Notes under the pieces: model-generated
Databases searched by the model: none
The model's input: the letters and a program-made list of their open reading frames with translations, nothing else
What the model was told of the DNA's origin: nothing
Assembly (NCBI GenBank): GCA_022827625.1
Contig: JAJEIE010000037.1
Coordinates: 1 to 55,098 of the forward strand
Direction of reading: 5' to 3'
Source of the DNA: Candidatus Poribacteria bacterium
GTDB taxonomy: Bacteria > Poribacteria > WGA-4E > WGA-3G
Length of the DNA: 55,098 nt
Part shown: one piece after another, positions 7,573 to 16,376 of the stretch
Layout: every line of letters starts with the position of its first letter
How positions within the stretch are numbered: position 1 is the stretch's first letter
Made by a program: the position numbers and the translations under genes

Positions 7573-8664
7573 TTAAAAACAAGATTTAGAACGATGCCGG
7601 AGCAGGTGGTCTGTAAGCACAAGTGCCGCCATCGCTTCCACAATCGCAGGTGCCCGCACCAACACACACGGATCATGTCGTCCACTTGCCTCCAATGTCA
7701 CTTCGTTCCCCTGTACATCCACCGTCTGTTGCGGCTTACCAATCGTTGCTGTCGGTTTGAAAGCGACTTGGAACACAATATTCTCGCCGTTTGAAATACC
7801 GCCTTGTGTGCCACCCGAATTGTTCGTACGGGTCCGCACCCGCGCCGCTTCGTCCCCTTCCTCGAGATAAAAAGGATCGTTGTGTTCAGAACCCGTCATT
7901 GTGATCCCATCAAAGCCGGAACCGATCTGGAAACCCATCGTTGCCGGTAGAGACATCATCGCCTTCGCCAGATCTGCCTTGAGCTTGTCGAAGACCGGTT
8001 CACCCAGTCCAACCGGCACATTACGAGCAACCGACTCAATGATGCCGCCAAGAGAATCTCGATCACGCCGCGCCTGATCAATGCGTTCCGCCATCTTCGG
8101 ACTCACAATCGGGTCAGGACAGCGTACTGGACTGGCTTCGACCTGTTCAAGCGTTACCCTGTCCGTATCGACTTCAGCCGCGAGTGTATGGATCTGTTTA
8201 ACATAAGCGAGTGTCTCGGTTCCCGCTTTCTCACGCAAGATCTGCTTCGCAATTGCCCCTGCTGCGACGCGTCCGATAGTTTCACGTGCGCTCGCTCTAC
8301 CACCACCTTGCCAGTTTCTGATACCGTATTTCTCTTGATACGTAAAATCGGCGTGTGAAGGTCGGTAGAGGTCTTTCAGGTGCTTGTAGTCTGACGGACG
8401 GGCATTCTTATTCCATACCAGCATAGAGATAGGCGTACCGAGCGTCTTGCCTTCAAAGACACCGGAAAGTATTTCAACGGCATCCCCCTCTTGACGCGGG
8501 GTCGTGAGGTGGCTCTGCCCAGGTTTCCGGCGATTCATCTCAAATTGTATTGCGGACACATCAAGGTCAATCTGTGGTGGGCATCCATCAACAACAACAC
8601 CGACAGCACCCCCATGTGATTCACCCCAAGTCGTAATCCGAAAAAGGTGACCGAACGTATTCAT
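7573..8664 (-). CDS. aroC: Chorismate synthase
   Basis: A 363-aa enzyme of normal length for the family. It converts 5-enolpyruvylshikimate-3-phosphate to chorismate, the last shared step of aromatic amino acid synthesis, using reduced FMN. Signatures are the N-terminal [37 protein letters not shown] in the middle, [13 protein letters not shown], and [20 protein letters not shown] near the C-terminus. The start ATG at 8664 has GGAG a few bases upstream. It is the first gene of the minus-strand block and divergent from the M50-like gene. No other shikimate genes are in view. Confidence 0.97.
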   Translation of the reverse strand: MNTFGHLFRITTWGESHGGAVGVVVDGCPPQIDLDVSAIQFEMNRRKPGQSHLTTPRQEGDAVEILSGVFEGKTLGTPISMLVWNKNARPSDYKHLKDLYRPSHADFTYQEKYGIRNWQGGGRASARETIGRVAAGAIAKQILREKAGTETLAYVKQIHTLAAEVDTDRVTLEQVEASPVRCPDPIVSPKMAERIDQARRDRDSLGGIIESVARNVPVGLGEPVFDKLKADLAKAMMSLPATMGFQIGSGFDGITMTGSEHNDPFYLEEGDEAARVRTRTNNSGGTQGGISNGENIVFQVAFKPTATIGKPQQTVDVQGNEVTLEASGRHDPCVLVRAPAIVEAMAALVLTDHLLRHRSKSCF

Positions 8665-8803
8665 TTAACTCCATAAGTGTGCTTTGCAAGCACACCACCT
8701 CTGTATTTAGATTTAGGATTGTATATTTCAGACATCTCGTGATATACTATAGCAAATTCTGTATCAAAATACAAGCAATTGTAGCATCTTTGTAAGAAAA
8801 ACT

Positions 8804-9493
8804 ATGTCAACACTTTTCAAACGTTATATTGTCCTGCTGCTGATTTTTATAGGTATTGGACTCCTATGGAACACATTGTTCATTTATCCTATCAAAATCT
8901 TCGTCGTGTTCATGCATGAGGTGAGTCACGGACTTGCCGCAATCGCAACGGGTGGACGTATCGTCGAAATCCAGATTAACCCACAGCAGGGAGGGCATGC
9001 GCTTACACAAGGCGGATCTCGGTTTTGGACGCTGACGGCGGGCTATCTCGGCAGCCTGCTGTGGGGCGGTCTGATCCTGCTTCTGGCAGCGAAAACGCAT
9101 TTCGATAAAGGGATTAGCATCCTTATCGGTCTCGGTATGGTCGCCATCTCCATCGCCTACGGTGAGAGCACTTTTACCTATCTGTTTGGCATCGGTTTCG
9201 GTGTCGCGCTGATCGCCATTGGGTTTTATCTCTCAGAAGCCATCAACGATTGGATACTCCGTATCATCGGCGTGACGAGCTGCCTGTACGCGATTCTTGA
9301 CATCAAAAGCGATGTTTTAGATAGGTCCAACCTCCGGTCAGACGCACGGATGCTCTCAGAGGTGACAGGCATTCCCACTGAAATTTGGGGAGTGCTGTGG
9401 ATCCTTATCGCGATTGCGCTTACCTTATGGTTCCTTTACCTATCAGGCAAAACCGTGGAGACCACACCAAAATCCACGGAAGAAAGCATTTAA
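8804..9493 (+). CDS. M50-like integral membrane metalloprotease
   Basis: 229 residues with about six hydrophobic segments. The zinc-protease motif HEVSH is at 38-42, at the end of an early membrane helix, as in the M50B-like family (Peptidase_M50B). The conserved GYLGSLLWG segment follows. Site-2-type proteases cleave substrates in the membrane; many M50B-like proteins have no known substrate. A second zinc ligand (usually an Asp in a later helix) is not clear to me, so activity is probable but not proven. It is transcribed alone, divergently from aroC. Confidence 0.85.
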   Translation: MSTLFKRYIVLLLIFIGIGLLWNTLFIYPIKIFVVFMHEVSHGLAAIATGGRIVEIQINPQQGGHALTQGGSRFWTLTAGYLGSLLWGGLILLLAAKTHFDKGISILIGLGMVAISIAYGESTFTYLFGIGFGVALIAIGFYLSEAINDWILRIIGVTSCLYAILDIKSDVLDRSNLRSDARMLSEVTGIPTEIWGVLWILIAIALTLWFLYLSGKTVETTPKSTEESI

Positions 9494-9557
9494 CACTGAC
9501 AAAAACCGCTCTTGACTGACTGCTGAAAGCACAGCGCCCTGATTGCTGATGGCTATC

Positions 9558-9776
9558 TTAAAATGGACTAAACTGTTCCGACGATACCCCGCTGAAGAAG
9601 ATAAACCATACGCAGAGACCTAAGATAAAGAGTGGAACGCAGATAAGCACGATGAGAATGAAGCATCCCCACACCCACGAACCTTTGGATTTGGCAGTCG
9701 TTGCCAGACGCGCCAGCAACGTCCCACCACATATTATAATTACAACAATGAGTCCAAAGACTACCGCCATCATCAT
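9558..9776 (-). CDS. Small two-helix membrane protein
   Basis: A 72-aa hydrophobic protein with two predicted membrane spans (about 4-26 and 35-60) separated by a short basic loop, TTAKSKGSW. Its organisation resembles small PLDc_N-type membrane proteins, but no family motif is certain. AAGGA lies about 10 nt upstream of the first of three consecutive ATG codons. It lies alone on the minus strand between two plus-strand genes. The main alternative is a chance open frame. Confidence 0.5.
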   Translation of the reverse strand: MMMAVVFGLIVVIIICGGTLLARLATTAKSKGSWVWGCFILIVLICVPLFILGLCVWFIFFSGVSSEQFSPF

Positions 9777-9796
9777 CTCTTGTTATTTCCTTCACC

Positions 9797-9880
9797 TGCT
9801 TTAGGTTATGAGAGGTTTCTTCACAATTGGAACACTGCAAGGACAACGGACGCAGCAGCCCAGATTTAATCGTTAAAAAA
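9797..9880 (+). repeat. Half copy of the hairpin-ended intergenic element
   Basis: This stretch is nearly identical to the reverse complement of 18393-18475: a TTTAGGTTAT core, then CTGCAAGGACAACGGACGCAG (9835-9855), then CCCAGATTTAATCGTTAAAA. It overlaps the first codons of the 9827 gene, so the N-terminus of that protein is repeat-derived. Confidence 0.75.
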
Positions 9881-11809
9881 TCACAAAGTCCCGTTACGCT
9901 ACGTGCAACGCTGATTGGTATTTTCCTCATCCCATTCAACAGCTACTGGGTGCTACATCTGAGTTATATTTGGGACTCCAACCGACCCACCAGTCTGGCA
10001 CTACTCTTCAACGTCTTATTCACGTTGCTCGTCCTTATCGGATTCAGCGCGATCCTACGTCGCTTGCGCCCGAGTCTGGCGTTCACACAGAGTGAATTGC
10101 TAACAATCTACGCGATGCTCTGCCAAGCCTCCGTTTTCGCCGGACGCGATATGCTGCAAGTCTTAGTGCCGTTGATGGGTAACGGTTTTTGGTACGCAAC
10201 AACTGAAAACGAGTGGGCACAACTCTTTCATCAACACCTTCCTGAATGGCTCGTCGTTGGAGAACAAGAAATCTTACGAGGCTTCTATGAAGGCGAATCT
10301 ACATTCTATCTCCAGACACACATAGACGCATGGCTGCTACCGACGTTGATCTGGGTAGGTTTCTGCCTTGTCATTGGCGTAACAATGCTCTGCCTTAATG
10401 TCCTGTTACGCAAACAGTGGCAAGAACACGAACGCCTCACCTATCCGATCGCACAACTCCCTTATGAAATCACACGCGCCGCTACAAACACAGGTCGCCT
10501 GTCAACGACATCCCACCTCTTTTTTAATCGACGGATGATGGTTGTCGGGTTAAGCATCGCCGCTGTGCTGAACCTTGTCTATAGTTTACACCAAATCGAT
10601 CCTGTTTTCCCGACAATTCCGCTCTATCACGGATTCCGACTTGCAGAAAAGCCGTGGAGCGCAATGAATAATCCCGGTTTTCGTATCAGTTTCTTTCCGT
10701 TTGCTATCGGTGTCGGCTTCCTCATCCCACTTGATTTGGGGTTTTCCTGCTGGTTTTTTCATCTGTTTTGGCACTTTGAACGGATTATCGGGGATATGTT
10801 CGGTTGGCGAAGTGCTATCGGATTTCCGAGAGAGATGGCGCAAATTCGAGGTGTTTGGATCGCGCTCTTTCTCTGGACCTTATGGATGGGTCGCGCACAT
10901 ATTAAGGTCGTCCTGCAGACCATCTTCGGTAGATATGCAGACCCCGCCAGTGACGAAGGTGAAGCGATACGTTACAGAACAGCGGGTATCGGTGTGCTTG
11001 TCGGATTCATCTTGATTCTGGCGTTCTGTCTGAAGGCGGGGATGTCGCTCTGGTTTGCAGCGTTATTCTTTGTACTCTATTTCGCTATGTCCATAACAAT
11101 CACCCGGATCCGTGCCGAACTCGGTCCACCCGCACACGACCTTTACAACGCCGGTCCTGATCTACTCCTGACGGACGCACTCGGTACACGGCGTATTGGC
11201 AATCGCAATCTCTCGGTGATGTCGCTCTTCTTCTGGTTGAACCATCTCTCCTACCGCGCACACCCGATGCCGCATCAACTGGAGGGGTTGAAACTCGCAC
11301 ATCAAACCCGTTTCAATCCGACCCAGCTGCTTTGGGTATTAGCAATTGCGATTTTCGTAGGCGCGCTTTCTGCGGCGTGGGGACACCTACATCTCTCCTA
11401 TCAAGTCGGTTTAGAACAAGCGCGTTCGTGGTATGCCCGCGCCGCTTTCAATAGACTCGCCGGGTGGCTCTATAATCCGACTGAAACGAGTATCAGCGGT
11501 ATGCTCTATACCGCTGGTGGATTCTCCTTCGCCGTTAGCCTTCTGCTTTTACGATGGCGGTTCATTCAGTGGCCCCTACACCCCGTCGGGTATGTGGTTT
11601 CAAGTTGGTGGACCTTCACGGGATTGTGGTTCCCGCTCTTAATCAGTTGGACGATTAAACGGATACTGCTTTCAACAGGGGGTGTCCGGTTATATCGGCG
11701 TTCCATTCCATTTTTCATCGGCTTGGTTATCGGCGATGTGATTGTCGCTTCTATCATTAGTATTTTGGGACTGATTTTCGATTTTCGTGTTGTTTACTTG
11801 AGTTGGTAA
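9827..11809 (+). CDS. Large polytopic membrane protein, OPT/DUF6785-like
   Basis: 660 residues with roughly 12-14 hydrophobic segments, and extracytoplasmic loops rich in W, Y and H. It resembles the OPT-related DUF6784/DUF6785 membrane proteins, whose function is unknown; transport of peptides or metal chelates is only implied by fold. A second member of the family is at 38529-40517. The start is a TTG at 9827, the only in-frame start between an upstream TGA (9809) and the first membrane span. GAGAGG lies about 10 nt upstream. The first 17 codons lie within a repeat element copy. Confidence 0.75.
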   Translation: MEHCKDNGRSSPDLIVKKSQSPVTLRATLIGIFLIPFNSYWVLHLSYIWDSNRPTSLALLFNVLFTLLVLIGFSAILRRLRPSLAFTQSELLTIYAMLCQASVFAGRDMLQVLVPLMGNGFWYATTENEWAQLFHQHLPEWLVVGEQEILRGFYEGESTFYLQTHIDAWLLPTLIWVGFCLVIGVTMLCLNVLLRKQWQEHERLTYPIAQLPYEITRAATNTGRLSTTSHLFFNRRMMVVGLSIAAVLNLVYSLHQIDPVFPTIPLYHGFRLAEKPWSAMNNPGFRISFFPFAIGVGFLIPLDLGFSCWFFHLFWHFERIIGDMFGWRSAIGFPREMAQIRGVWIALFLWTLWMGRAHIKVVLQTIFGRYADPASDEGEAIRYRTAGIGVLVGFILILAFCLKAGMSLWFAALFFVLYFAMSITITRIRAELGPPAHDLYNAGPDLLLTDALGTRRIGNRNLSVMSLFFWLNHLSYRAHPMPHQLEGLKLAHQTRFNPTQLLWVLAIAIFVGALSAAWGHLHLSYQVGLEQARSWYARAAFNRLAGWLYNPTETSISGMLYTAGGFSFAVSLLLLRWRFIQWPLHPVGYVVSSWWTFTGLWFPLLISWTIKRILLSTGGVRLYRRSIPFFIGLVIGDVIVASIISILGLIFDFRVVYLSW

Positions 11810-11858
11810 TGTCCACTAAAAAACAAACATACATTTTGTCATCTGACACCAAAAAAAC

Positions 11859-11888
11859 TTGACTTTTTCTAATCGGACTTGGTATCAT
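11859..11888 (+). promoter_or_regulatory. Promoter of pyrD, probably giving a leaderless mRNA
   Basis: TTGACT at 11859-11864, an 18-bp spacer, TATCAT at 11883-11888. With the usual 6-8 nt from the -10 box to the start of transcription, the RNA would begin at about 11895, right at the ATG (11896). No Shine-Dalgarno precedes that ATG. Confidence 0.65.
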
Positions 11889-11895
11889 TATCTTT

Positions 11896-12825
11896 ATGGA
11901 GAAAATTGAAACCTCACTCAGCGTGAACATCGGCGGGATTCAGATGCGGAACCCCGTCATGACGGCATCCGGTACCTTCGGTTATGGCAGTGAATATGCG
12001 GATTTCGTGGACTTGAACCGACTCGGTGCGGTTGTCGTTAAAGGTGTCACCAGCGTTCCGTGGCCCGGCAATCCGATGCAGCGTATCATGGAAACCCCTT
12101 CCGGCATGCTCAACGCCATCGGACTTCAAAACGTCGGTGTAGACGGCTTCATTTCAGAGAAACTCCCCTATCTCCGTGATTTCGATGTGCCAGTGATTGT
12201 CAATGTCTGTGGCAAAACGGTCGAAGAATACTTGATAGTGATCCAAAAACTGAACGCAGCAGACGGGGTCGCTGGCGTAGAACTCAACATCTCTTGTCCG
12301 AACTTAGATTGTGGCGGTATGAGTTTCGGTGTTGACGCAACGCTGGCACATCAACTCATCAAAGAAGTCCGAGCGATAACCGATCTACCGCTACTGGTGA
12401 AACTCTCCCCGAACGTCACGGATATTACCGTAATTGCACGCGCCGTTGAAGATGCTGGTGCGAATGCTCTCTCTGCCATCAACACACTCCTCGGCATGGC
12501 GATCAACGCAGAAACACGCACACCCGAACTCGCAAACGTCACAGGGGGGCTCTCTGGTCCTGCGATAAAACCGGTAGCACTGCGATTGGTCTGGGAGGTC
12601 TATAAAAGCGTCTCTATCCCAATCGTCGGGATGGGGGGCATTATGAATGCCACGGATGCTGTGGAATTTTTCATTGCCGGTGCGTCCGCTGTAGCGGTAG
12701 GAACAGCGAATTTCGTCAATCCACACGCCTCAATAGAGGTCGTGAAAGGTATTCGCGACTATCTCCAGAAGGCAGATATGAAGTCAGTTAAAGAATTGGT
12801 TGGGAGTCTTAAGGTTAATTTATAG
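11896..12825 (+). CDS. pyrD: Dihydroorotate dehydrogenase, class 1B type
   Basis: A 309-aa class 1 enzyme with an FMN TIM barrel that oxidises dihydroorotate to orotate in pyrimidine synthesis. Signatures: GTFGYG (26-31), VVVKGVT with Lys49, NAIGLQN (73-79), NISCPN with the catalytic Cys134 (Cys, not Ser, points to class 1 cytosolic enzymes), KLSPNV, and the phosphate-binding GMGGI plus AVAVGTANF at the end. Class 1B enzymes normally work with an iron-sulfur subunit PyrK, which is not in this window. It is followed 60 nt later by pyrB and is probably co-transcribed with it. It appears to be translated from a leaderless transcript. Confidence 0.95.
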   Translation: MEKIETSLSVNIGGIQMRNPVMTASGTFGYGSEYADFVDLNRLGAVVVKGVTSVPWPGNPMQRIMETPSGMLNAIGLQNVGVDGFISEKLPYLRDFDVPVIVNVCGKTVEEYLIVIQKLNAADGVAGVELNISCPNLDCGGMSFGVDATLAHQLIKEVRAITDLPLLVKLSPNVTDITVIARAVEDAGANALSAINTLLGMAINAETRTPELANVTGGLSGPAIKPVALRLVWEVYKSVSIPIVGMGGIMNATDAVEFFIAGASAVAVGTANFVNPHASIEVVKGIRDYLQKADMKSVKELVGSLKVNL

Positions 12826-12885
12826 TTATTGCAATTTTCAACGGATGAATAAGGCACATTTATAACACGCCTCCAGAGGAGAAGA

Positions 12886-13965
12886 ATGCGGCATCTGGTA
12901 ACTCTCGACGATCTGTCGAATTTTGAGATTGAACAGATTTTTCGACTCGCATCAGGCATGCAGTCACAACTGGAAACATGGGCGGGCATCTGTCGGAGCA
13001 AACTGCTCGCAACGCTTTTTTACGAACCGAGCACACGGACCCGGCTCTCGTTTGAAAGCGCTATGGAACGCCTCAACGGCGGGACGCTCGGTTTTGCGGA
13101 TCCAAGCGCGACTTCCGCCGCTAAAGGTGAAACGCTCGCTGACACCGCGCGGATGGTAACGAATTACGCCGACATCATTGTGGTACGGCACAACTGGGCA
13201 GGCGCGGCACGCGTCATGGCACAATATGCACATATCCCTGTCATCAATGGGGGCGACGGCAGCCACACGCATCCGACACAAGCACTCGCCGATCTCTATA
13301 CCATTATACGACGAAAATCGGAAGTCGAAGGACTCACAGTTGGCATCTGCGGAGACTTGCAGTTCGGTAGAGCCGCACACTCGTTCGCGCTTGCGGTTGC
13401 AAGGTTCGGTGGGACACTCATCCACATCGCGCCGAAACCGCTACAGATGCCGCCGTGGATACTTGCGTCATTAGAACAACGCTACGGTCAGATACCGCTT
13501 GAAGTTGAAAGCGTCACAGAGGTGATTGAGCAGTTAGATGTTATCTACGTCAACCGGCTTCAGGAGGAACGCCTGCCATCCAATATGGACGCTGCCACCG
13601 TCCGCGGCAGTTATCTGTTGAACGCAGAAGTCATGAAAAATGCTAAACCCGATGCGATGATTATGCACCCACTCCCCCGCGTCAACGAACTCGCTTATGA
13701 ATTAGACGACGACCCTCGCGCCGCTTATTTCGAGCAATCCGCAAATGCCGTGCCGATTCGGATGGCACTCATCGCCAGCCTCATCGGACTCGAACAACTC
13801 ATTTTAACACAACCGCCGAAGCGAAACATCAGCACTTCTGCCCATACATGCGCAAATACAAACTGTGTCACGAATTATGAAACCTACTTAGCTCCAGAAC
13901 TTGAAACATTTAGTGGTGATGTCGAATTACAGGCTTGCGCGTATTGCGGAAATCTACTGTCGTAG
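12886..13965 (+). CDS. pyrB: Aspartate carbamoyltransferase fused to a PyrI-type zinc domain
   Basis: 359 residues. Residues 1 to about 305 are a complete ATCase catalytic chain: carbamoyl-phosphate motif STRTR (49-53), HPTQALADLYTI, and MHPLPRVNEL. It condenses carbamoyl phosphate and aspartate to carbamoylaspartate. The C-terminal 42 residues hold C322, C327, C351 and C354. This C-x4-C-x23-C-x2-C spacing is the same as the zinc ligands of the PyrI regulatory chain, and the local sequence CANTNCVTNYE resembles PyrI. The nucleotide-binding allosteric half of PyrI is absent. The start ATG has GAGGAG 5 nt upstream. Confidence 0.95.
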   Translation: MRHLVTLDDLSNFEIEQIFRLASGMQSQLETWAGICRSKLLATLFYEPSTRTRLSFESAMERLNGGTLGFADPSATSAAKGETLADTARMVTNYADIIVVRHNWAGAARVMAQYAHIPVINGGDGSHTHPTQALADLYTIIRRKSEVEGLTVGICGDLQFGRAAHSFALAVARFGGTLIHIAPKPLQMPPWILASLEQRYGQIPLEVESVTEVIEQLDVIYVNRLQEERLPSNMDAATVRGSYLLNAEVMKNAKPDAMIMHPLPRVNELAYELDDDPRAAYFEQSANAVPIRMALIASLIGLEQLILTQPPKRNISTSAHTCANTNCVTNYETYLAPELETFSGDVELQACAYCGNLLS

Positions 13966-14077
13966 TCCTATTGTGCATCACCTATTGACGCTCATAGTAA
14001 AGCCTATTCCTATCTTTATACTATGGCACTCGAAGGCATCCCTCACCAACTCTTGCACACCTCACGAATGCAGCAAA

Positions 14078-14860
14078 CTAAGGAACAGGCGCACTATCAA
14101 ACGTCAGAACCAGATCTTCGCGGTGTTCTCCAGCTTTGAGCAAAAATTCCTCTGACATCGTAGAAATTTCGCCATATTCTACTGAAACCGTGTAGAATCC
14201 TATCCTATTCACATATTTTTTAAAGTACCCCCGTGCATCTGTCTGCAATGAACCACTGACACCGCCGCTGCCCTGTCCATCCAAATTCCGCGTTTTTATT
14301 TTAATTTTAACTTCCCCGTTTGCCAGTGGTGTACCGTCCTTGAAAACAACTTTCGCACGAACCTGCATCCGCCGCTGGACTGTGACTTTAACATCTTGGA
14401 CGTGCACACCAGGTGTGAGAGAAAAAGAAGTTGGAGAAAAAGAAGACAGCGTATGGAGGTGTCTATCGGGTTGGATGGCAATCTCACCAATTCTGATAGA
14501 CAGAATTCCATAGTCCGACTCAGGATCAATCGAACCCAGGCGAGAACGTAAAAACAATCGCCACGCACCTGTGGGAATATCGGTTATGGAAAAGCGGCCC
14601 CTTTTACCAGTCTGAGCCACCAAAGCCTCATAAGATGCGGGTGTTTCAGGACCATCAATCCTATCTGGCAGAATAGCTAACAGCAGTCCTTCAACTGGAG
14701 CCTCTTTTTCATCGACAACGCGCCCAGAAAAAATTGCTCTATCCCCTTCTGCTACGCTGAAAGGAGACTCATACTCAGCATCCCCACAACCCAACAAGGT
14801 ACAAATTGCAATCGTAAGAAAAATCATCACTATCCTCTGTAAAATGTTTAGACCGTCCAT
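14078..14860 (-). CDS. Lipoprotein with carboxypeptidase-regulatory-like domains
   Basis: 260 residues. The N-terminus is a lipoprotein signal: hydrophobic IVMIFLTIAICTLL followed by lipobox LLGC. Two beta-sandwich repeats of the carboxypeptidase-regulatory-like type follow: FSGRVVDEKEAPVEGL near 44-59, and RAKVVFKDGTPLANG near 170, the latter with GSGG and QTDARGYF turns. It is a close paralogue of the upstream gene 14910-16205 but ends where that one continues into a lectin domain. The start ATG at 14860 has GGGGGAA upstream. Probably anchored to the outer membrane; function unknown. Confidence 0.8.
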   Translation of the reverse strand: MDGLNILQRIVMIFLTIAICTLLGCGDAEYESPFSVAEGDRAIFSGRVVDEKEAPVEGLLLAILPDRIDGPETPASYEALVAQTGKRGRFSITDIPTGAWRLFLRSRLGSIDPESDYGILSIRIGEIAIQPDRHLHTLSSFSPTSFSLTPGVHVQDVKVTVQRRMQVRAKVVFKDGTPLANGEVKIKIKTRNLDGQGSGGVSGSLQTDARGYFKKYVNRIGFYTVSVEYGEISTMSEEFLLKAGEHREDLVLTFDSAPVP

Positions 14861-14909
14861 CGTTCCCCCTTTCGTCTATAAAGATAGATTTACGTAAGCC
14901 CTAAAACTA

Positions 14910-16205
14910 TCACTTCTCCTCAGCAGGCAATTCATCTGCTTCAAGAATTGCCCGACGCGTAATCCGCCAGAATGGACTTTCGGTGCCAACAGCTTGCCAT
15001 TCTCCCGTAAAAGTCTTGACGACATAATCTTTTTCGGCATCATCCAGGTCATCGGGAAAGATTGGATGGAGGCTCCAGTTCGTGTATGTAACAGGTTCGC
15101 CACTGTCCCATTGCCACTGTCCCTCTGTTTCAACATCACTCAGCCCAATCCAAAAGGGTGCCGGGTCGAAAAGTCCCTCAAGCCACCGCTGTTCCATCTC
15201 GTCGTTGATAGAGACGAGATAGGCATTTTCTGCAGTTGCCAAGGCTTTTGCTTCCTCAGGTCCCTCAACATAAACCTCTTTGTAGGCGTGCCCATTTTCA
15301 GGGTTGACGACCCACACGCCCCTCGGTAGGAGGGGATCGAATGCCGGAGGCGTAGATGTTTCTACATCTTCCGCCACGGGCGGAATCGGCGGACTATCAA
15401 ACATCAACAGGAGATCTTCCCGGCGTTCCCCAGCATTCAGTACAAACTGCTCCGACGTGACAGAAAGGTCTTGATATCCGACTGTAACGGTATACAAGCC
15501 GGCTCCACTAACATATTCCGTGAAAGTTCCATCGGCATCAGTCTGCGTACCGCCACTTGAAGACCCACTACCGCTGCCATCCAAATCCTCTGACCTCACA
15601 CCTATGCGAATGCGGGTGTCTGCCAGCGGAGAGCCGTCGTTGAAAACGATGCGTCCCTGAATCCGCATACGCGGGCGAACCTTAACCGCAACGTTTTGGA
15701 TGTGCACCCCGGGTGTGATAGTAAAAGTGATGCCATCAAACGCGTACGGTCCCTCCTGATGGTAAGTTACCTCCCCTATTTTAATAGAGAGGATCTCATC
15801 TTCGGGTTCAACGTAAAATTGCCTCTCAGTATCCATATCAAATGGTAATATTAATTGAACTTGGCCAGGGGTAATGCCGCTGAAAGAAAAAGCCCCATTC
15901 TCGTCCGTCTCTGTTTCTAACGGTTGTATCCGCTCTACCTCATCCTCATAATCACCAAACATGACGTGTTCAATTGCTAACGAGAGTCCTGCAACTGCTT
16001 CGCCTTCTAATCCCACGACGCGACCCGAAAACGCCACCGTGCCATCTTGTGTCCTGCCATGTGACACTGCCGAGAGAACAGGTTGCCGAAGATCACTACA
16101 GCCTGGAAAAAGACAGACTGCAATAGCGAGGAAAAGCACTATGCCGATGGATGGATTTATTAATTGCCCACCCACAAGTCTTTGTATAAAATCTGAACGT
16201 TTCAT
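14910..16205 (-). CDS. Lipoprotein with C-terminal C-type-lectin-like domain
   Basis: 431 residues from ATG 16205 (AAGGAGG about 9 nt upstream). It has a lipoprotein signal with lipobox FPGC, then two carboxypeptidase-regulatory-like beta-sandwiches (FSGRVVGLEGEAVAGLSLAI and RIQGRIVFNDGSPLADTRI), then a C-type-lectin-fold domain of about 130 residues. The lectin signature is AKALATAENAYLVSINDEME, FWIGLSD, GQWQWDSGEPVTYTNW and a final GEW. CTL-fold domains bind carbohydrate or protein ligands. The canonical EPN/WND calcium motif is not clearly present, so sugar binding is unproven. It lies upstream of its truncated paralogue by 49 bp, presumably in one transcript. Confidence 0.85.
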   Translation of the reverse strand: MKRSDFIQRLVGGQLINPSIGIVLFLAIAVCLFPGCSDLRQPVLSAVSHGRTQDGTVAFSGRVVGLEGEAVAGLSLAIEHVMFGDYEDEVERIQPLETETDENGAFSFSGITPGQVQLILPFDMDTERQFYVEPEDEILSIKIGEVTYHQEGPYAFDGITFTITPGVHIQNVAVKVRPRMRIQGRIVFNDGSPLADTRIRIGVRSEDLDGSGSGSSSGGTQTDADGTFTEYVSGAGLYTVTVGYQDLSVTSEQFVLNAGERREDLLLMFDSPPIPPVAEDVETSTPPAFDPLLPRGVWVVNPENGHAYKEVYVEGPEEAKALATAENAYLVSINDEMEQRWLEGLFDPAPFWIGLSDVETEGQWQWDSGEPVTYTNWSLHPIFPDDLDDAEKDYVVKTFTGEWQAVGTESPFWRITRRAILEADELPAEEK

Positions 16206-16291
16206 TATAAACGCCTCCTTCGTGTACTTGAAATTTCCCCAAAACACCATTCAACTGAAACTATAAGCATCTACACCCTCTATATTAATTG

Positions 16292-16320
16292 TTGAAAAAA
16301 TTCAGGGAAAATGATAATAT
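16292..16320 (+). promoter_or_regulatory. Promoter of the galactonate dehydratase-like gene
   Basis: TTGAAA at 16292-16297, a 17-bp spacer, TAATAT at 16315-16320. Transcription would start near 16327, about 50 nt before the ATG at 16377. Confidence 0.55.
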
Positions 16321-16376
16321 AGCACCAAAATAGACAAAACAATTTGTTTCAAGACCATTCAACTTGAGGGACCTTG

